A stretch of 64,000 nucleotides of DNA from Nageia nagi (GCA_050084985.1 JBITNC010000001.1:47926001-47990000); one strand, 5' to 3'. Shown: positions 1 to 13,060, numbered from the stretch's first letter. Program-made: numbers and translations. Notes: generated by a model not told the origin, from the letters alone.

Positions 1-2090
1 ATTTTGTTGATAGATATCCAAAATATCGCTAGATGAAAGCATTAAGAAAGTGCATTATGAAAGTGTCCTTACACTAATATAGCCTATTTCTTTGCTTTAC
101 CAAAAGAAATTCAAGAAGTTATAACCATTAATTTTTTTAATCAGTGAAGAACTAATGCATGGGATTTAAAACTTGATAATCCTAAGGTAACCATTGAAAT
201 ATAAGCCAAATATATATGGATGAAAACTAAATCCCTAACAAATTGGATCCATCTATTTTGGTTGCATTAGCCTTATGAAAGACCTAGAATCTTGTTAAAT
301 TATGTTGATCATATGACTCTTCAGTGTTATGGGAGATCACTCTCTATAACTAAAGTTATTAATGACTTGGTACTAGAGTATAATACCCATTAAATTTTTG
401 ACAACAAAATTATATATGATTATAGTTCATTATTCAGTAAAAAATATTATGTAAATAATCCTACCAATGTAAAACCAAGGTTTCAAAGGACTTTTGAATG
501 CTTTAACCAAAGAAGAAATGAGTTCATAATTAAACCTATTGAAATGAGTATGTCCATTATCTCATAGAGAGTGTGATCACCCTCATGTCATTACTTCCCC
601 CTCAATCTCCATAGTCCTTAGGGATTCCATCTCACCTTCCACTTATTGAAAATGATGAGGCCTCCACATCATCAGCTAGACTAAAATACATCATTAAGAA
701 GTTCAAGCATCATCCCCCAATTTTTCCACTCATTTTGTATCCTGTCTATTATCAACCATCCATTCTAGGATCAAGACCTGCTCATTCTATGGTTCAACCT
801 CCATACTTTTACTTCTTGAGTCATAAAGGTCTAGTTATTCATAAAAATTAAGTGAACCATTATCATTGGAGAGTTGTAAATTTTTTTTTGTTTTAATAAA
901 AAATAAAATAAAAGATACAATCATTAAAAACACATGTAAATAATTCAAAAAATTATTAAAGGTTTTCTTACATAAATAAATATGTGTGTATATATATTTA
1001 TCTTTTTTTAAAAATAAAACTTCATATAAATTCTAAAATGCTTACATATGACATTATAGGTGGTTGGTTGTACTTTGCATACATTAGGCATCATGATTCA
1101 TTCACATTCCATTAGTCCTCCCATCAATTAGCAAGAAGGGTCTTCACATTATAATTCCCTTTTCCCATAGGAATTATCATCCTTTTGTATCTCACAATCA
1201 CCCTATACATTTTCTAGTGACCCTTTAGGAGACCTTATCCAAACCCTAGAATTAGAAAAAAATTAATTCAATCAGTTGCCCAAAGGTATACAACATCAAA
1301 TTTTATCCATGGCAACCTTAACCACTGCACTAGATAGGTCTGACCATGCCTATAATATCTTAAGGAATTCTCATTGGATAGAGATTTTTACTGATCATCA
1401 ACCTTGTTAGGGAATTTATGTAATTTATGATATACTTGATGAAGATTTCCTCCAAAATCTCATCCACATGTTTTCTACACCTAATTTCATATGGAGGATT
1501 ATGATTGATGCTCTTATTATTCCATTAATAGTCATATTTGTTAAATTATGTGGGCCACATCTCCTACATCTTGAAGAAATTTTTTTGATGATATCACCAT
1601 AGTCCATATTTTATCCATAAACCTTTGGTGCTAGGATTTCATGTTGTATATATATATCTCCAATGATTCTGCAAAATGGGCCATTCATCATACCATTTGC
1701 ACCCATTGTCATTTCGATCCTTTTATTCATGATGACTTGTTATAGATTCTTGCCCAATTAGGAAACCCATAAATTACCAAAAAATAAAAAAATACAAAAA
1801 ACCAAAAATTAAAAATTAAAAATATATAAAGCTACAAAAAAATAAGATAAAATGTATATATGTACATATACTTAGAAGATATACTTTTGAAGCATCTTGG
1901 CTACTGGGTGTGCTACCCTTGTGTTCATATCATTCCACTTTGTTCATAAATGTTTAGTACTTTACCTTGAATATCATAATTATTAGATATCAATCATTAT
2001 GAGGGAGATAACTAATCAAGTTATACATATCCATACATCATACATACATCCATATAATATTCATTTATGTATATAGCTATATTTATAGAT
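1..2090 (+). other. Unassigned decayed internal sequence of element A
   Basis: No intact reading frame is present. A broken + frame between about 280 and 560 reads like former protein (pieces such as CYGRSLSITKVINDLV and KPRFQRTFECFNQRRNEF), but I cannot place it in a family. A second decayed frame lies at about 1310-1600. The stretch is AT-rich with short A-runs. Its position upstream of the 3' spacer fits the end of the element's coding region, which is inference. Confidence 0.35.
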
Positions 2091-2660
2091 AAAGAAGTAA
2101 GCAATGAATACTTTATTCATGTTTGGTTTTAGTTGAAAGATCCTATATTGACATTTAAAAAACTTAGGAAAATAAAAAGACATAACTATGATAGATAGTG
2201 TTGTACTAATAGACTCATACACTTCTCACATTAAAATCTCATAACAATCAAGAATTGAATTTTTCTTGATTATAAATGTGAGTATGGTTTTCTTACTTTT
2301 TTGCTTCATCCTAAACCCAAGAGCTAGCATATTATAAAAAAAAAATACATAAAGATGTAGAATTATTGGGCTATTATAGTATCTTCTATTAGGGATATGG
2401 ACACCTGATTGGCAATAAGGATAGGTTGTAATAGGATGTAGGGGTTAACCTTCACTAGGGTTATGGATGTTTTTTGGTAGTGAAGTCTACCTTACAAAAA
2501 TATAAGGAAAATCACATCTCACAATTTATAATCCTAGGGTATTCAATTTACAAATGTCAAGAGAAGGAAGTGAACATAATTGCACACACATGAGTATACA
2601 ATAAACTTAAGTATATGATGATCTATCCTTAGTAGATGAGACCAAACTAGAAGATGAATT
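2090..2660 (+). repeat. 3' spacer segment shared by elements A and C
   Basis: This block is collinear with 35800-36450. Shared landmarks include agactcatacac, 'aacccaagag/aacccaagaat', the phrase around 2390-2470 (gacacctgattggcaata versus gacgtctgactggcagta at 36165) and the following 'ttgcacacacatgagt'. It has no coding potential. It shows that A and C derive from one family with a conserved non-coding 3' spacer. Confidence 0.6.
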
Positions 2661-2890
2661 GATGAAACTAGGTATTGAAAGTGTTCTATATTACACTTCT
2701 TTATTTATATATTCATTCATTCCATATGATCATAAATTATTATTATTATTATAAAGCTTGATAATTTTCCAAAGCATTAAGATTGATGTCTAAATTCTTA
2801 TGCCATTAATAAATACCTTAGGTCATTAAGTTTCATACATATTACATTCATTCGTACCATTTTTCCATATGCATCTATGTGTATTCACTA

Positions 2891-2980
2891 TTACATCCAT
2901 AAAGTATTTTGTAAATCTTGTGTGTTTTACATCCATAAAGTGTTTTGTAAATCTTGTGTGTTTTACATCCATACATCCAC
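2891..2980. repeat. 36-bp tandem repeat, two copies plus a partial third
   Basis: The unit beginning ttacatccataaagt and ending cttgtgtgtt occurs at 2891-2926 and 2927-2962 with one difference, then starts again at 2963. It is local slippage in the spacer of element A. Confidence 0.85.
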
Positions 2981-3589
2981 ATCATTCATAATATCATGTA
3001 TGTTTATATTGGTATATTATGTCTAAGCCATGTATAAAAGTAGCCAAGAAAACAAAAAATGATGCATTTGATTCTATTCTCCTACAAATCAAATCCTATT
3101 TTATAAATATAGAAGTCCTATATAAACATAAAATCCACTTTGCATTAATAAAACATATTATAAATAAAGCCTTAAACTAAACAAAATGTGAAAATTAAAA
3201 CATTCATACATCTTCATCTTAAAAAGATAAACACATACATCTAAAAACTTAAAACAACAATATACATTAACATGATACTAAAGTATGCATATAAAATTCT
3301 AGGCTCTATATATATGTATATATATATAACAAAAAATATAAGCTAATGTTCATCACATAAGTTATCCATCACATCTAGAAAAACTAACCATCAATCATAA
3401 CTACCATGATCCAAATAATAAATAAGGTAATTAACAAATAAACCTATGACTAATATGTCTAAATATATGAAATGTTCATGCCCCTTATGATATCAAAATA
3501 TAAATGACATAATCTGATAAAAACCCATAAGTTTGACATGAAATATAAAAACATGTGATCCAATCACTAATACATCCTCATGAGCTACC

Positions 3590-5560
3590 CTCCCCATCAT
3601 CTATCAGACTACTAGCTCTACCCTATCTTGGATGGGTAGTACCCATTGAACATGTAGGAATCATAGCCTAAGTCACCCTATGAACTTCAAATGATCACAC
3701 TATATGTTTAGGAGAAACCCCACTAGTACCACTATGGCTATGTGATGCGATAGGTATAACAACCCTACCCTGTGTGCTGATAGTCCTCTAAACTACACTA
3801 GCTACCTAATAAATTGAGACATCCACATGAATGTATGAAATATGAGGAACTGGATATAGCATGCCAAGAACATACAAAGGTACTTAGGTCAACCATTTAT
3901 AAATGATAGATGACTAATAATCCTTTACTAAACAACACCCTATATGAACATTGATGCCTGACTAGCTCCCCTTATGAATGTACTAGTGCCTTCATCCTAT
4001 GAGGAGGGTCAAGCCTCATTTCTCTCCCAATGATACCTATCTCTCTTAGCTTGATAATGGTACATATGAGTGCTAAGATGATAAACTTGATATCTTAACT
4101 TATAGATATCCCTTAGGAGTGCATCAACACTAGGTACCTATGGAGGAGGAGCCCAACCTCCTCTTGTACCTCTAGCCCATGTACCTACCTCAGTATACTC
4201 ACTTAGACCAAATATATCCTATGGATCATCAACCATCTACTCAATAACCTACTCCTCAAAATGCTCCTTAGCTTGCATCCTTATAGGCTCATCATTAGCT
4301 ATCTCTCTAACCTTAGCTATTGTATCTAGTTTGTTAGCTTGCTGATGTACCTGATGACTTGCCTCTTCTCTTGAATCTCCCTCTATCTCAACCTACCACC
4401 ATATAGAGAAATCCTTAGTATCCCCCATATCATCTACCTTAAAATCCTCCAGTAAGGGCTCCTACTATGTTAGATTAGGCTTTGCATATACAAGATCTTG
4501 GACACCCTCAATAGGTACCTCACCATCCCTAAGGAATTGTATAGAAGTAGGTGGAATATCTTGCATAAGGTTGAAATGATGTCACACATGCTCAAATTAA
4601 AAGTACTCTAAGAAGTCTTTATACATCCCACTGAGAACTTTGGCTTGTATGATTTCAACAAGCTAGGCAACAAGCTCATACCAATATGGATAAGAATGGT
4701 AAGGCCTAAACCTCACTTGATTGGGCACCAAGTGCGATAACAAGTGCTAATAGTATGTAACATCATGGCATATAACATCATAGGGATGTGAGTATAAGTC
4801 ATCCCTCCATCATAAAATCCCAATTAGATATGTGAAGTGTGTCTTGAAGTTAGAAACTAGGAGTCCCTAAGGGTGAGCGACAAGGATATGCTCACATGCC
4901 CAAGCTTGCAAGGTAATTATGATTGATAGGGATGACTAGTCACCCAAAGAATTGAAGAAAATATCCCTATAAATTTATGCTAGGAGAGTAGAAGCCTAAG
5001 CATAAATAGTACTGCACTGAAGCATATCAGCCACCACATGTAATAGTAACTAAAGAAATTAGTTGCTATCCATGTCTGGAAGTGCATAACACTAGATAAG
5101 GCCCATCAAGTAAGAGGCTCATAGAAGTCTCTATTGGTCAATCTTATAGTACCTAAATTATGAGAAATCACCTAAGAACATATCACCCAAAATTCCATCA
5201 GCTGCATTTGCTCTATAAATGGTAATGATATCAGGATGCATTGACTCCTAATCCATAGCATGCTGAATCTACTACCCCTAAATTAGTAGATGATATAAAT
5301 GATGGATGTACTCCACTATAATAGTCATCTCCCCTATAGGAATATGGAAGGTACTAATCAAAGAGTCCCATCTCTCCAACAAGGTTGCTAGCAAAGGGTA
5401 GTCCTATTGAATGTGACCCATATAGGGTCCAACTTCAAAACCTATACTATGAAGGAAAGTATGGTCCTCAACCGTCCATAGATCTTGGCCTTCTAACAAG
5501 ATCCTAGTATATTATCCATGCATATTGAAAATATCTAATACCTTAAATAGTCATGTGAAA
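3590..5560 (-). pseudogene. Plant mobile domain (PMD, aminotransferase-like) pseudogene, antisense within element A
   Basis: Read from 5560 downwards the - strand gives a decayed protein with the block order of PMD proteins. It starts with a segment like LLEGQDLWTVEDHTFLHSIG and VGPYMGH, followed by LLATLLERWDSLISTFHIPIGEM, which resembles the PMD core 'ALVERWRPETHTFHLPxGEMT'. Later pieces (PNQVRFRPYHSYPYWYE; QVHQQANKLDTIAKVREI; MYHYQAKRDRYHWERNEA) suggest a helical tail. Stop codons and shifts are numerous, so it is not functional. It is antisense to the LTR and PPT of element A. A second copy lies at 60850-62040 in element D, also antisense to its host. PMD genes are known to be associated with plant transposable elements. 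Domain identity is fairly sure; exact ends are not. Confidence 0.65.
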
Positions 5561-5589
5561 AAAGTTAACTTAGCTTAAAAAAAATTCTA

Positions 5590-7175
5590 AGTATGATCAT
5601 GGTCAATATTTGTAGAATCACCAATGATTGTGGTTGATCATCAATGTTTATATAAACCCTCAGCCCTGGTTGATGATCATGGTCAAGGGTTTTAAAAAAA
5701 CTTAAAATCTAATAAAAATAACAAAAATTGAAAAACTAAATAGTCTAAAAATTATTCTAAACTTTTCTATAGTTCTTATTTTGTATTTTAACAATTAAAT
5801 TTAGCACATTAAGAAAAAAAATTAAAATAGGGTTTTAAAACCTACCTCCTCCCTCATTGGCCTCTTGCATGGTGATGAGAATCCTTGTGATAACATCTTG
5901 GCTCCAATCAATGGTGAAAAGGGAAAATGTGGGGTCAAACTATTAGCTTGTTGGGTAGGGGGAAACAAAGCTCTAACCTAGCATAAAAAAGAAATAAGAA
6001 AATGATAGTAAAACCTTTTTCTTTTTATCTATCCATGTAGTCAAATGCCAACAATTTTTTGTCGAGTTCCAATGATCCATAAGGATCATCAATGATTAGA
6101 ACCTTTAAAAGAAGAAGAAGAAGTAGTAGAAGAAGAATAATAATAATAATAAGAAGAAGAAGAAGAGAGTTTTACTAGCAAAAAGTTATGCAAGTATTTC
6201 GACAAGAGAAGTACCTGAGATCCTTCCTATGTGCTTATTAAATATTTTTTATTAAAATAAAAAAACTTAAAAATAGAAAAATTTAGAGTTATTTTGAAGA
6301 ATGTCAAAATTTCATTAGGCTCGATTAGGCCTATGATTAACTATAAATATTAATGAGAAAATTTGAAATAAAATAGAATAGTTAAACTATCTATAAAGCT
6401 TTGTATATATCTTTTTGAACAACCAACTATAAATCAATCAAGAGCAATGAATATACATAAAAACTTAAACTATGTTTCTAAATCTAGATAAAACACTTGC
6501 ATTCGAAAAAATGCTCACATCAAAAATACTATAAAAATATAAAAAATAATATATCAATTAAAAATTTCTAAAAATTAATATATCTATAAAACCTTAAAAA
6601 TTAAAAAATATATGTCAAAGGCAAAATTGAAACAAGTTTTTTCCCTTGTTAACCTGATCCAAAGCCAAGTGTTTTAAAAAAACTAAAACTTTTGAGTAAC
6701 GCTGAATTTGAAAAATGATCCTTCTTTTAATAGAGAAAAGAAACATGGGTTTGAATATAATTAAAACTATTGGATGAACTTTTGCAAAAGATCATCAAGT
6801 AACCTACTTGCTAGGAAAAAAGCAAAATGATCAAAGTTTTTGTATCCATATTTATCACATGCTATCTATGGCATACACCTTACAGCTAAAAATCCATTTG
6901 TATCCTACCAACATTACACAATGGTATAGTGATAACTATCTAAGTTATGCATTGCAATACAATGTTGATATATTTCAAAAAGTGTCAAATGTAAAAGAAA
7001 AAAAATGGATTTAGTTATAATCCAATCACTCAAATTCATCTTATTCATAGATGATAAGTTAATTTAAATCCTTGACCTAAGGTTAGGAATACAAGTTTAA
7101 TTCTTGAATACACCCCCTCTCAGATAGGCTTAGTTTTTTGAAATAATCCCTATCTATAAAATGATTAGGTGTTTC
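5590..7175. other. Non-coding 3' spacer of element A
   Basis: AT-rich sequence without convincing genes. The - strand of 5590-5700 and 5820-5960 is recognisably homologous to the + strand of 60640-60960 in element D ('ggttgatgatcatgg' against 'cggtcatcagccaggg'; 'aaaacctacctcctcc' against 'ggaggtagggtttt'). The PMD cassette was therefore carried with its upstream flank. The short frames in this stretch look like chance. Confidence 0.5.
6111..6168. repeat. GAA/AAT microsatellite
   Basis: A run of GAA units interrupted by tagtag and a block of taataataataat, then further gaagaa units. Simple repeat, no function inferred. Confidence 0.9.
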
Positions 7176-7190
7176 AAAAAAGGGGAAAAA
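7176..7190 (+). promoter_or_regulatory. Polypurine tract of element A
   Basis: Fifteen purines (six A, four G, five A) abut the LTR start TGTAGACACC. This is the plus-strand priming site used in reverse transcription. The equivalent tract of element C (39866-39879, aaaaaggggcaaaa) is nearly identical and fixes the orientation of A as +. Confidence 0.8.
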
Positions 7191-7998
7191 TGTAGACACC
7201 TAAAAATGACCCCTCTTTTGATAAATGAAAGAAGGGGATAAAAATTAAAGTAAATAATAAAGTTTACTAAAACCTTCTAGTTGTTGGCAACCTAATACAA
7301 TTGTCAATGATCAATTCCAATCATCGATGCTAGATATGAAATCACCAATGATATTGCAAACATAAAAGTTAAAGAAAAATATAGAAAAATTAGGGCACCC
7401 AAGGAAAAAATCTAGTGGATCAAGAATGAGTCATCATTGATCCTCCATCTTCTCTATGTGGATAGAGCCTATGATAAGGATGGATAAGCTTTTTTATCCA
7501 ATCCTTGCCTCCAAAATAGCAACCTTGGCCACTTCAAAATCTACAAATTAAACCTCCCTAAAGTAGAAAAAGAGAGAAGATTTAATGCAACCTTATGCTA
7601 TTGAACTAAGTCCAAAGTTTTGAGTATATTGCATTTACTATTTTTGATTACATGCATGTTCATTTATGTTTATTTACTTTGATTTCATAGCATAAGTAGG
7701 TATATTTTGATGTGTTGTTTATTTATGTATGTGCAAGATTTACAGGAACAACAACTAATTTGAATAAAGAAGATATAAGGAACCAATAAGGAAGAAATAA
7801 TTAGCATTATTCTCCTTCTTCTATAGGTTTCATAAACATTACTTGGAGCTTGTAGACAATGGAAAAGAAGGCCTCCAAGAGGTCCATATCATATATTGTA
7901 CTTAATACCTCCATGCAAGGCAAACTTGTAATCAAAATTGAGGTTTATACTAAAAATCAATAAAGAGTTTTGTTGGTTGTAACAACTCTTATTTTACA
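7191..7998 (+). repeat. 3' LTR of element A
   Basis: Starts TGTAGACACC after the polypurine tract. The end is placed at the CA of ttattttaca because the LTR of element D (57872-58763, - strand) resembles it up to the comparable ttattttcca, after a shared ttggttgtaa block. The length of about 808 bp compares with 850 bp in C and 892 bp in D. The sequence after 7998 returns to the gag frame of element B, so the junction marks A's insertion into B. The end could be 14 bp earlier (ttgtaaca at 7984). Confidence 0.65.
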
Positions 7999-9775
7999 TG
8001 CTTGCAGGGTTGTTTTTTAGGTAAGCAGTAGGATCAACATTACCCAAACCTTGTGAAATTTGACCTAGATGGTATGGAAGTTGATTTATTAGATTCAGTG
8101 ATTGAAATATAGGAGCCTTGAATCTCTTAGGACTAGTTTGAGCTGGAATGGTTGGCTAATTTTGTTGAGTATATTGGGTTTGCTATGGCGCTACTAAAGT
8201 AGAAGCTCTAGTTTGTACATAGTTTTCCTATTCTCCAGCATAACCTAGAATCCAAAAATTTATAATAGTAACATTTATAGCAAGGTTTGATGCAAGTTCT
8301 TTTCATTTGATTAGAGTGTAAGCCTAAGTATTAGTGTTGATATTTTGTATAAGAGTTTGGAAAATGTGGAGCAGAATAAGGACACCATTTTGTCACTCCC
8401 ATAACATCACTTTCTGTAGAACTAGCCATCATTGCATTGTCTATAACTTTGGGATTAAGAGGTTATTTTGGTTGATTATTCTTAGACTGGAATCTTGGCT
8501 TATACTAATTATCATATATTCTAAAATTATGGCCTTGATTCTACCTCTCTTGCAAAGTGAGCTTATTTTTTAGGTTCCTAATAGTTATCTTCAGCTGCCT
8601 TATCCTCTTGTCCTCTTGTGAGTTTGAACTAGTAGTTGTACTTATTGATGCAAGAGCTAGGAGTACTATCATTTGGTTCTAAATAATAGGTTTAGGAGTA
8701 GGAGGTGGTAAAAATAGCACTCATGGATGAGGAGTTGGTAGTGGAGGTTTCTTTGCAAGCATATTAGGAAATAAGGGCATGATAGCTCTTGGTTGCATAT
8801 TTCATGAGGAGATCAACATGTGTTCAATAGTTTTTTCTATTTGGTAAACTTGTGGGAAAGTATCCCCAGACATAAAAAGTAATACATTTAGATATGGGTG
8901 TAAGGATTTCCTATAGTATACCAAGGATTGGTCATTAGTTAGTCTGATCCTTGTTGGAATGGATTTCCAAGTTTTTCCAAATATTATATTGAAATCATCT
9001 ACAAACTCATGAGAATGTATTTTTATACAAGAAATAAGGCTAGAAAATATACCATCATCACCATATTTAACAAATATTTTAATTAGAGATTGAAATAACT
9101 CTACCCATGTGTTTATTGATTAAAGAATCAAAGTTATGAACCACTTTACTACTTTTCTTTCAAAAGAATGCGATAAAAATCTAGTCATGATAGTTCATCA
9201 TTGATATTAAAACTAGAGGCCAAAAGAGATACATATTAGTAATATTCATATGATATTTTTCCTGATCCATCATACTTAGGCAAAATTTTAAATGATACTT
9301 AAGGAATAGCTAGGAATTTAGTAAGAACTACCAATGGATGATTATTATTCCAAGTAAGAAAATCTGCAAGGGTTGGTTGAGCAATGTTTGGACTAGTTTT
9401 GTTAGGTGAAAGATTTTTCTAGATAGAGTTAAATACAAATTTTAATGGAATGAATCTCAAAGGGATTTTTTTAGAGAGAGTCCAAAAAACCTTTCACCAA
9501 GTATTCCTTTGTAGAAGTGATAGCTCTAGAAATTTAGATTGTTGAGAAAGAATTTCTAGCACTACTTCTAGTGAATCTATGAACTGGAGGTATGAGGGTT
9601 CAAAAAATGATGACTAGTATGAAAATAGAGTTGCCAATAAGGTCTAAAAAACCTTATAATATTTGTAGTACAATGGTGATAGCCTACTTGACATAACTAT
9701 TTGGCTTATTCACACTCAATGATATTTAAGTTTTATCTTGGGTCCCACTAAGCATGCCAAAAATGAACTTACTAC
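7999..9775 (-). pseudogene. gag region of element B (Tat-like Ty3/gypsy), decayed and truncated
   Basis: This stretch is homologous on the - strand to the gag and 5' leader of element T (41960-43577). Blocks match in order: the leader next to the LTR (gggacc/gggaca then 'agcatgcc'), the capsid-like region around 8800-9300 and the proline/glutamine-rich tail near 8150-8260. Gag is the structural protein that packages the element RNA. Many stops make it a pseudogene. It ends abruptly at 7999 where element A inserted, so the pol of B must lie left of the window or be lost. Confidence 0.6.
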
Positions 9776-11715
9776 TATTTATTAGGATGATGTAACCTCA
9801 GGGTTTGGTCTAACAAGTTCTCCATTATCAAATGATAGCAGGGTTTTTGAAAGAGTAGAAAGGTGGGACAATGTGCTCTTGGGGTTTTCTACTCAATCTT
9901 TAGGTTATAGGCCGATTTCTTTCTAAGTAAAGGTCAAAAGTAAATGGAAAGTGATGAAAACTAAACTACTAAAAAAGGGTAGTAAATAACATGATATAAA
10001 ACTAAACTAATTAGCCTAGGCATCACTACACAGGCAATAATCCATAGCCAAGACCAAGAATAGCATAACTACCTCCCTCGTAGGATCTCACAATTACAAT
10101 ACATAGTCATAACTTCAAAAAAAGCTTCATATATAATAATTACAAAATAAGATAATAGTCACATAATTCAAAGGATAAAATATATTTATATTGCATTATC
10201 ATATATGAAAGCACTTATTACAATGAGAAACTTTGCTAAAATGTATAACCTTTTGGACTTCTAATAGTCCACTATTTATAATGTTCTATTTACAAAATGA
10301 GTGGTTGTTCATAATTAATAACTTTAACTACTTATTTGAATAAGAACATAATAAACTCAAATATTTTCTAATATGTACATAAGAATCTACAACTATAACT
10401 GATTATGGAGCATAGTCCTAATGCAACAATGATTCTTAGAATTTGCAGACCTTCAATCTTTATACCTGTCTAGCCGTATTACATCACTTTTATCTTTGAT
10501 CATGGTCCATTTAGAACTATTTCTAAATTTATGAGGTATGGTTCACCATCTCTATGAGTAGAATCAAGATGTATTAGTAGTCAATGGTCACCTAATTCTC
10601 TATAACAATTAAATATTTTTGTTTGTATTCCCAGTGTCAAATAATATAAGGGTGAAGGAAGATGTAACCATTTGAACTTGAAATTGAACTACTATTGCCA
10701 CATGGAAATGAGTTGTAGTTGACACATTGATAGAGTCCTAGGGTTCATACACTCTTGATTAAGTGGACTCGAGTGTTCACCTCCTATTATAGTCTTTATT
10801 TTTCCTTAGCGAGTATTGTTACACCTTAGTAAGGATTACTAAAACTTGAGATGCTTGCAGAACTTATCACCCATAAATTTCTCCTAAAAAATGTGATGTG
10901 ATCACTCAAAACTAGTAGGGTGTATTGAATATAGAGTTATGAACATCTCCTATCATGAAGCCCTTATGGAATACCTATTGATGAAGCTATCTAGCACTTG
11001 TTGATCCTTAAAAGTATGATGTCACCACTAGAATTATATGGGTTCAATTTATATTGAATCTTATAACATTTCCCACTACATGAATTTAACAAAGAACCAA
11101 CACTTATAAACAAGGCCCATAAATAATACTTGAACTATTCTAGAACAAAACATAAGCAACCAGACTTGCAATAGGTATCGTAATCAACTTAGAAAAATAC
11201 ACATAATCTATAAAATACTTCCCATACATGACTCATATGACTTATAAACTTTACTTAGACATGCCTCATATGACTTTATACAAACAAAACTTGTGTTATA
11301 ACAAAATGGTAGTTTTGAATCACTTTCTACTGACTAAGACCCGATAATATAAACACAACCTAGAAATACCTTAAACAATACCAAGCCCTAACTAATGTCA
11401 CATATAACATAAGACTCTTTAGAAAAAGACTAAGTATGTACAATTCATACTGGAGAATGAACTTGCATAAGTATTTACAATTTAGAGAGAAAGGGAAATA
11501 AGAAATGGGAAGTGTAGAAGAAATTTTATTAGGAGAGAAGAATGAATGAATGAAAGAATAATGAATATAAATAATATTACCCCTTAGAGTATAATTCTAC
11601 AAGAATAATACTAATTTAGGAAGTTTAGGATTGTTAATTAATTAATTATGTTTAATAAGATACTAATTAGGATTAACACATAATTAAAGGGAATTATAGT
11701 TTTTCATTGTCTACA
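9776..11715 (-). repeat. LTR of element B
   Basis: On the - strand this LTR begins TGTAGACAATG at 11715 and runs to about 9776, next to the gag leader. Its gag-proximal two thirds align with the LTRs of element T: 'tactcaatcttt/tgctcaatctct', 'caataatccatagccaaga/gcaatccataaccaaga', 'ttgacacattgatag/ttgacacattaatag'. The outer U3 part (11450-11715) differs from T. The length of about 1,940 bp is like T's 1,965/1,914 bp. It serves as the 5' LTR for the gag at 7999-9775. Confidence 0.65.
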
Positions 11716-11730
11716 GTTTGCCCCTTTTTG
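11716..11730 (-). promoter_or_regulatory. Polypurine-tract-like sequence abutting the B LTR from the other side
   Basis: On the - strand the bases just upstream of the LTR start are caaaaaggggcaaac, very close to the tract of element C. A tract on the outer side of an LTR that is also followed by gag suggests one LTR shared by two tandem elements. The B LTR may alternatively be a 3' LTR beside unrelated gag, but the gag match to T argues against that. Confidence 0.45.
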
Positions 11731-12855
11731 TAATGCATTGTGTGAAGATATGTTGTAGGATAAAAATACCTAACACGATGTAAATGATAAAAGAAAAGTG
11801 AATGATAAGGATTAGTAATGGATTATTTCAATATTTTCAAGGGGATAAAGCATGAGAGATACCTTTGATCATAATCAATGTAGAATATCCCATTCATTGG
11901 GATAAAATTGATCTTTAATTCTTGCATTTGATAATAATATTTTAAACTTGGATATGTAATGATTTTACATAAACAAATTCAATTGTGACTCTACAAGTTC
12001 CTTTTACTCTAATCGAGTTAGATGTGTGGGTGTGATGATTGCATAGAAAAGATTGTAAGCAATTTATATATAAAAAAAGTGTTAAATAGAAAGATCTCAA
12101 AAGAAGAGTCAAGGATTTTTGAACAAATGATTGTAATTATTAATTTGTAATTTCCTTTTACCTTGGTAAAGTTTAATGAGTTGGCATGATGCCACCTCAA
12201 CCATGTAAGTGTCAAGTAGTCACATGAAAATGATTATAGATGGTTTATACAAAAATGTAAATAATATAAAAAGAGGAAGGAAAGCAAAAGAAAAAGAAAA
12301 ATAAGAGAAGAAAAGTAATGTTTGTAAACCTAATTACCATAGGTATAAAACCATTTAATATAATCACCCAAGGATGACATATCAATCGTGACCATACAAC
12401 TATGGAAAGTTTTTACAATTTATGAAACATAGATAAATTATTTTATTGAAGCAACCTATTGCAAGTATCTAGATGACTAATCTTGCATTTAGGATGACAC
12501 TATGTTACTTGTGACCATACAACAACAAAAGGATATTCATAAAATCAAAAAGAAGATAGTATGGATTCAAACAAAGGAGAAAGTGTCCACTTTTTACCCA
12601 ATAGAGTAGCATTATATAAATCTTATGCAAGGATAATTGATAAGTGATGTTCATTACAAATGGAAATGACTCATGGATTATGATATGAAACATGATAAAA
12701 TACTAAGGTGTACCACCTCAAATATTGAAATGATCAAGGAAAGGATTGAGATGAGTACAATGAGAAAATTGATAAGAAAATTAAAAGAGAAAAACATAAA
12801 GTGGATGATGAGATAAAAATTATTTTTACCTCTTTGAATTATTTGAACAATATAA
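11731..12855. other. Unassigned AT-rich stretch right of the B LTR
   Basis: No gene recognised. If the adjacent polypurine tract is real, this is the 3' spacer of a second - strand element sharing the B LTR. Two short - frames (12018-12215 and 12505-12693) have no recognisable content and are probably chance. Confidence 0.3.
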
Positions 12856-13060
12856 CACTAGACCAAAAAAGGCCTTTGGCGATGACAAATTTAAGGTAGC
12901 TTTGTATAAGTAGTCAAAATACACCACTATATGTCATTTTGGTGGTGGGTTTTATGGGTGATTTTAAGCCTACACCATAAATCCTAAAATGGTGGGTAGA
13001 AACCACACCTCCATCTCACACAAATAAAAAATAAACCCACACAAGAACTTATGAAATCTA
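12856..13060 (+). mobile_element. Possible terminus of a CACTA-type DNA transposon
   Basis: At 12856 the sequence reads cactagaccaaaaaaggcc followed by tttggcgatgac, which resembles CACTA (En/Spm) terminal inverted repeats of the form CACTAnnAGAAAAnnGGCnTTnGCGACG. The following 150 bases hold partly self-complementary blocks (gtcattttggtggtgggt against cctaaaatggtgggt inverted), as expected of subterminal repeats. I found no matching TAGTG end inside the window and no transposase, so this is a fragment at best. Confidence 0.3.

Larger units (their letters stand above)
1..7998 (+). mobile_element. Element A: 3' part of a Ty3/gypsy (Tat-like) LTR retrotransposon
   Basis: The right end is defined by a polypurine tract (PPT) at 7176-7190 directly followed by an LTR start (TGTAGACACC at 7191), the same arrangement as at 39866-39880 in element C. 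The region around 2100-2660 matches the 3' spacer of element C near 35800-36450, so A and C are relatives in the same orientation. The 5' LTR and any pol genes would lie to the left of the window. A carries a PMD pseudogene on the opposite strand (3590-5560) and ends inside the gag of element B. The Tat-like assignment rests on the long 3' spacer and the antisense extra gene and is an inference. Confidence 0.7.
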
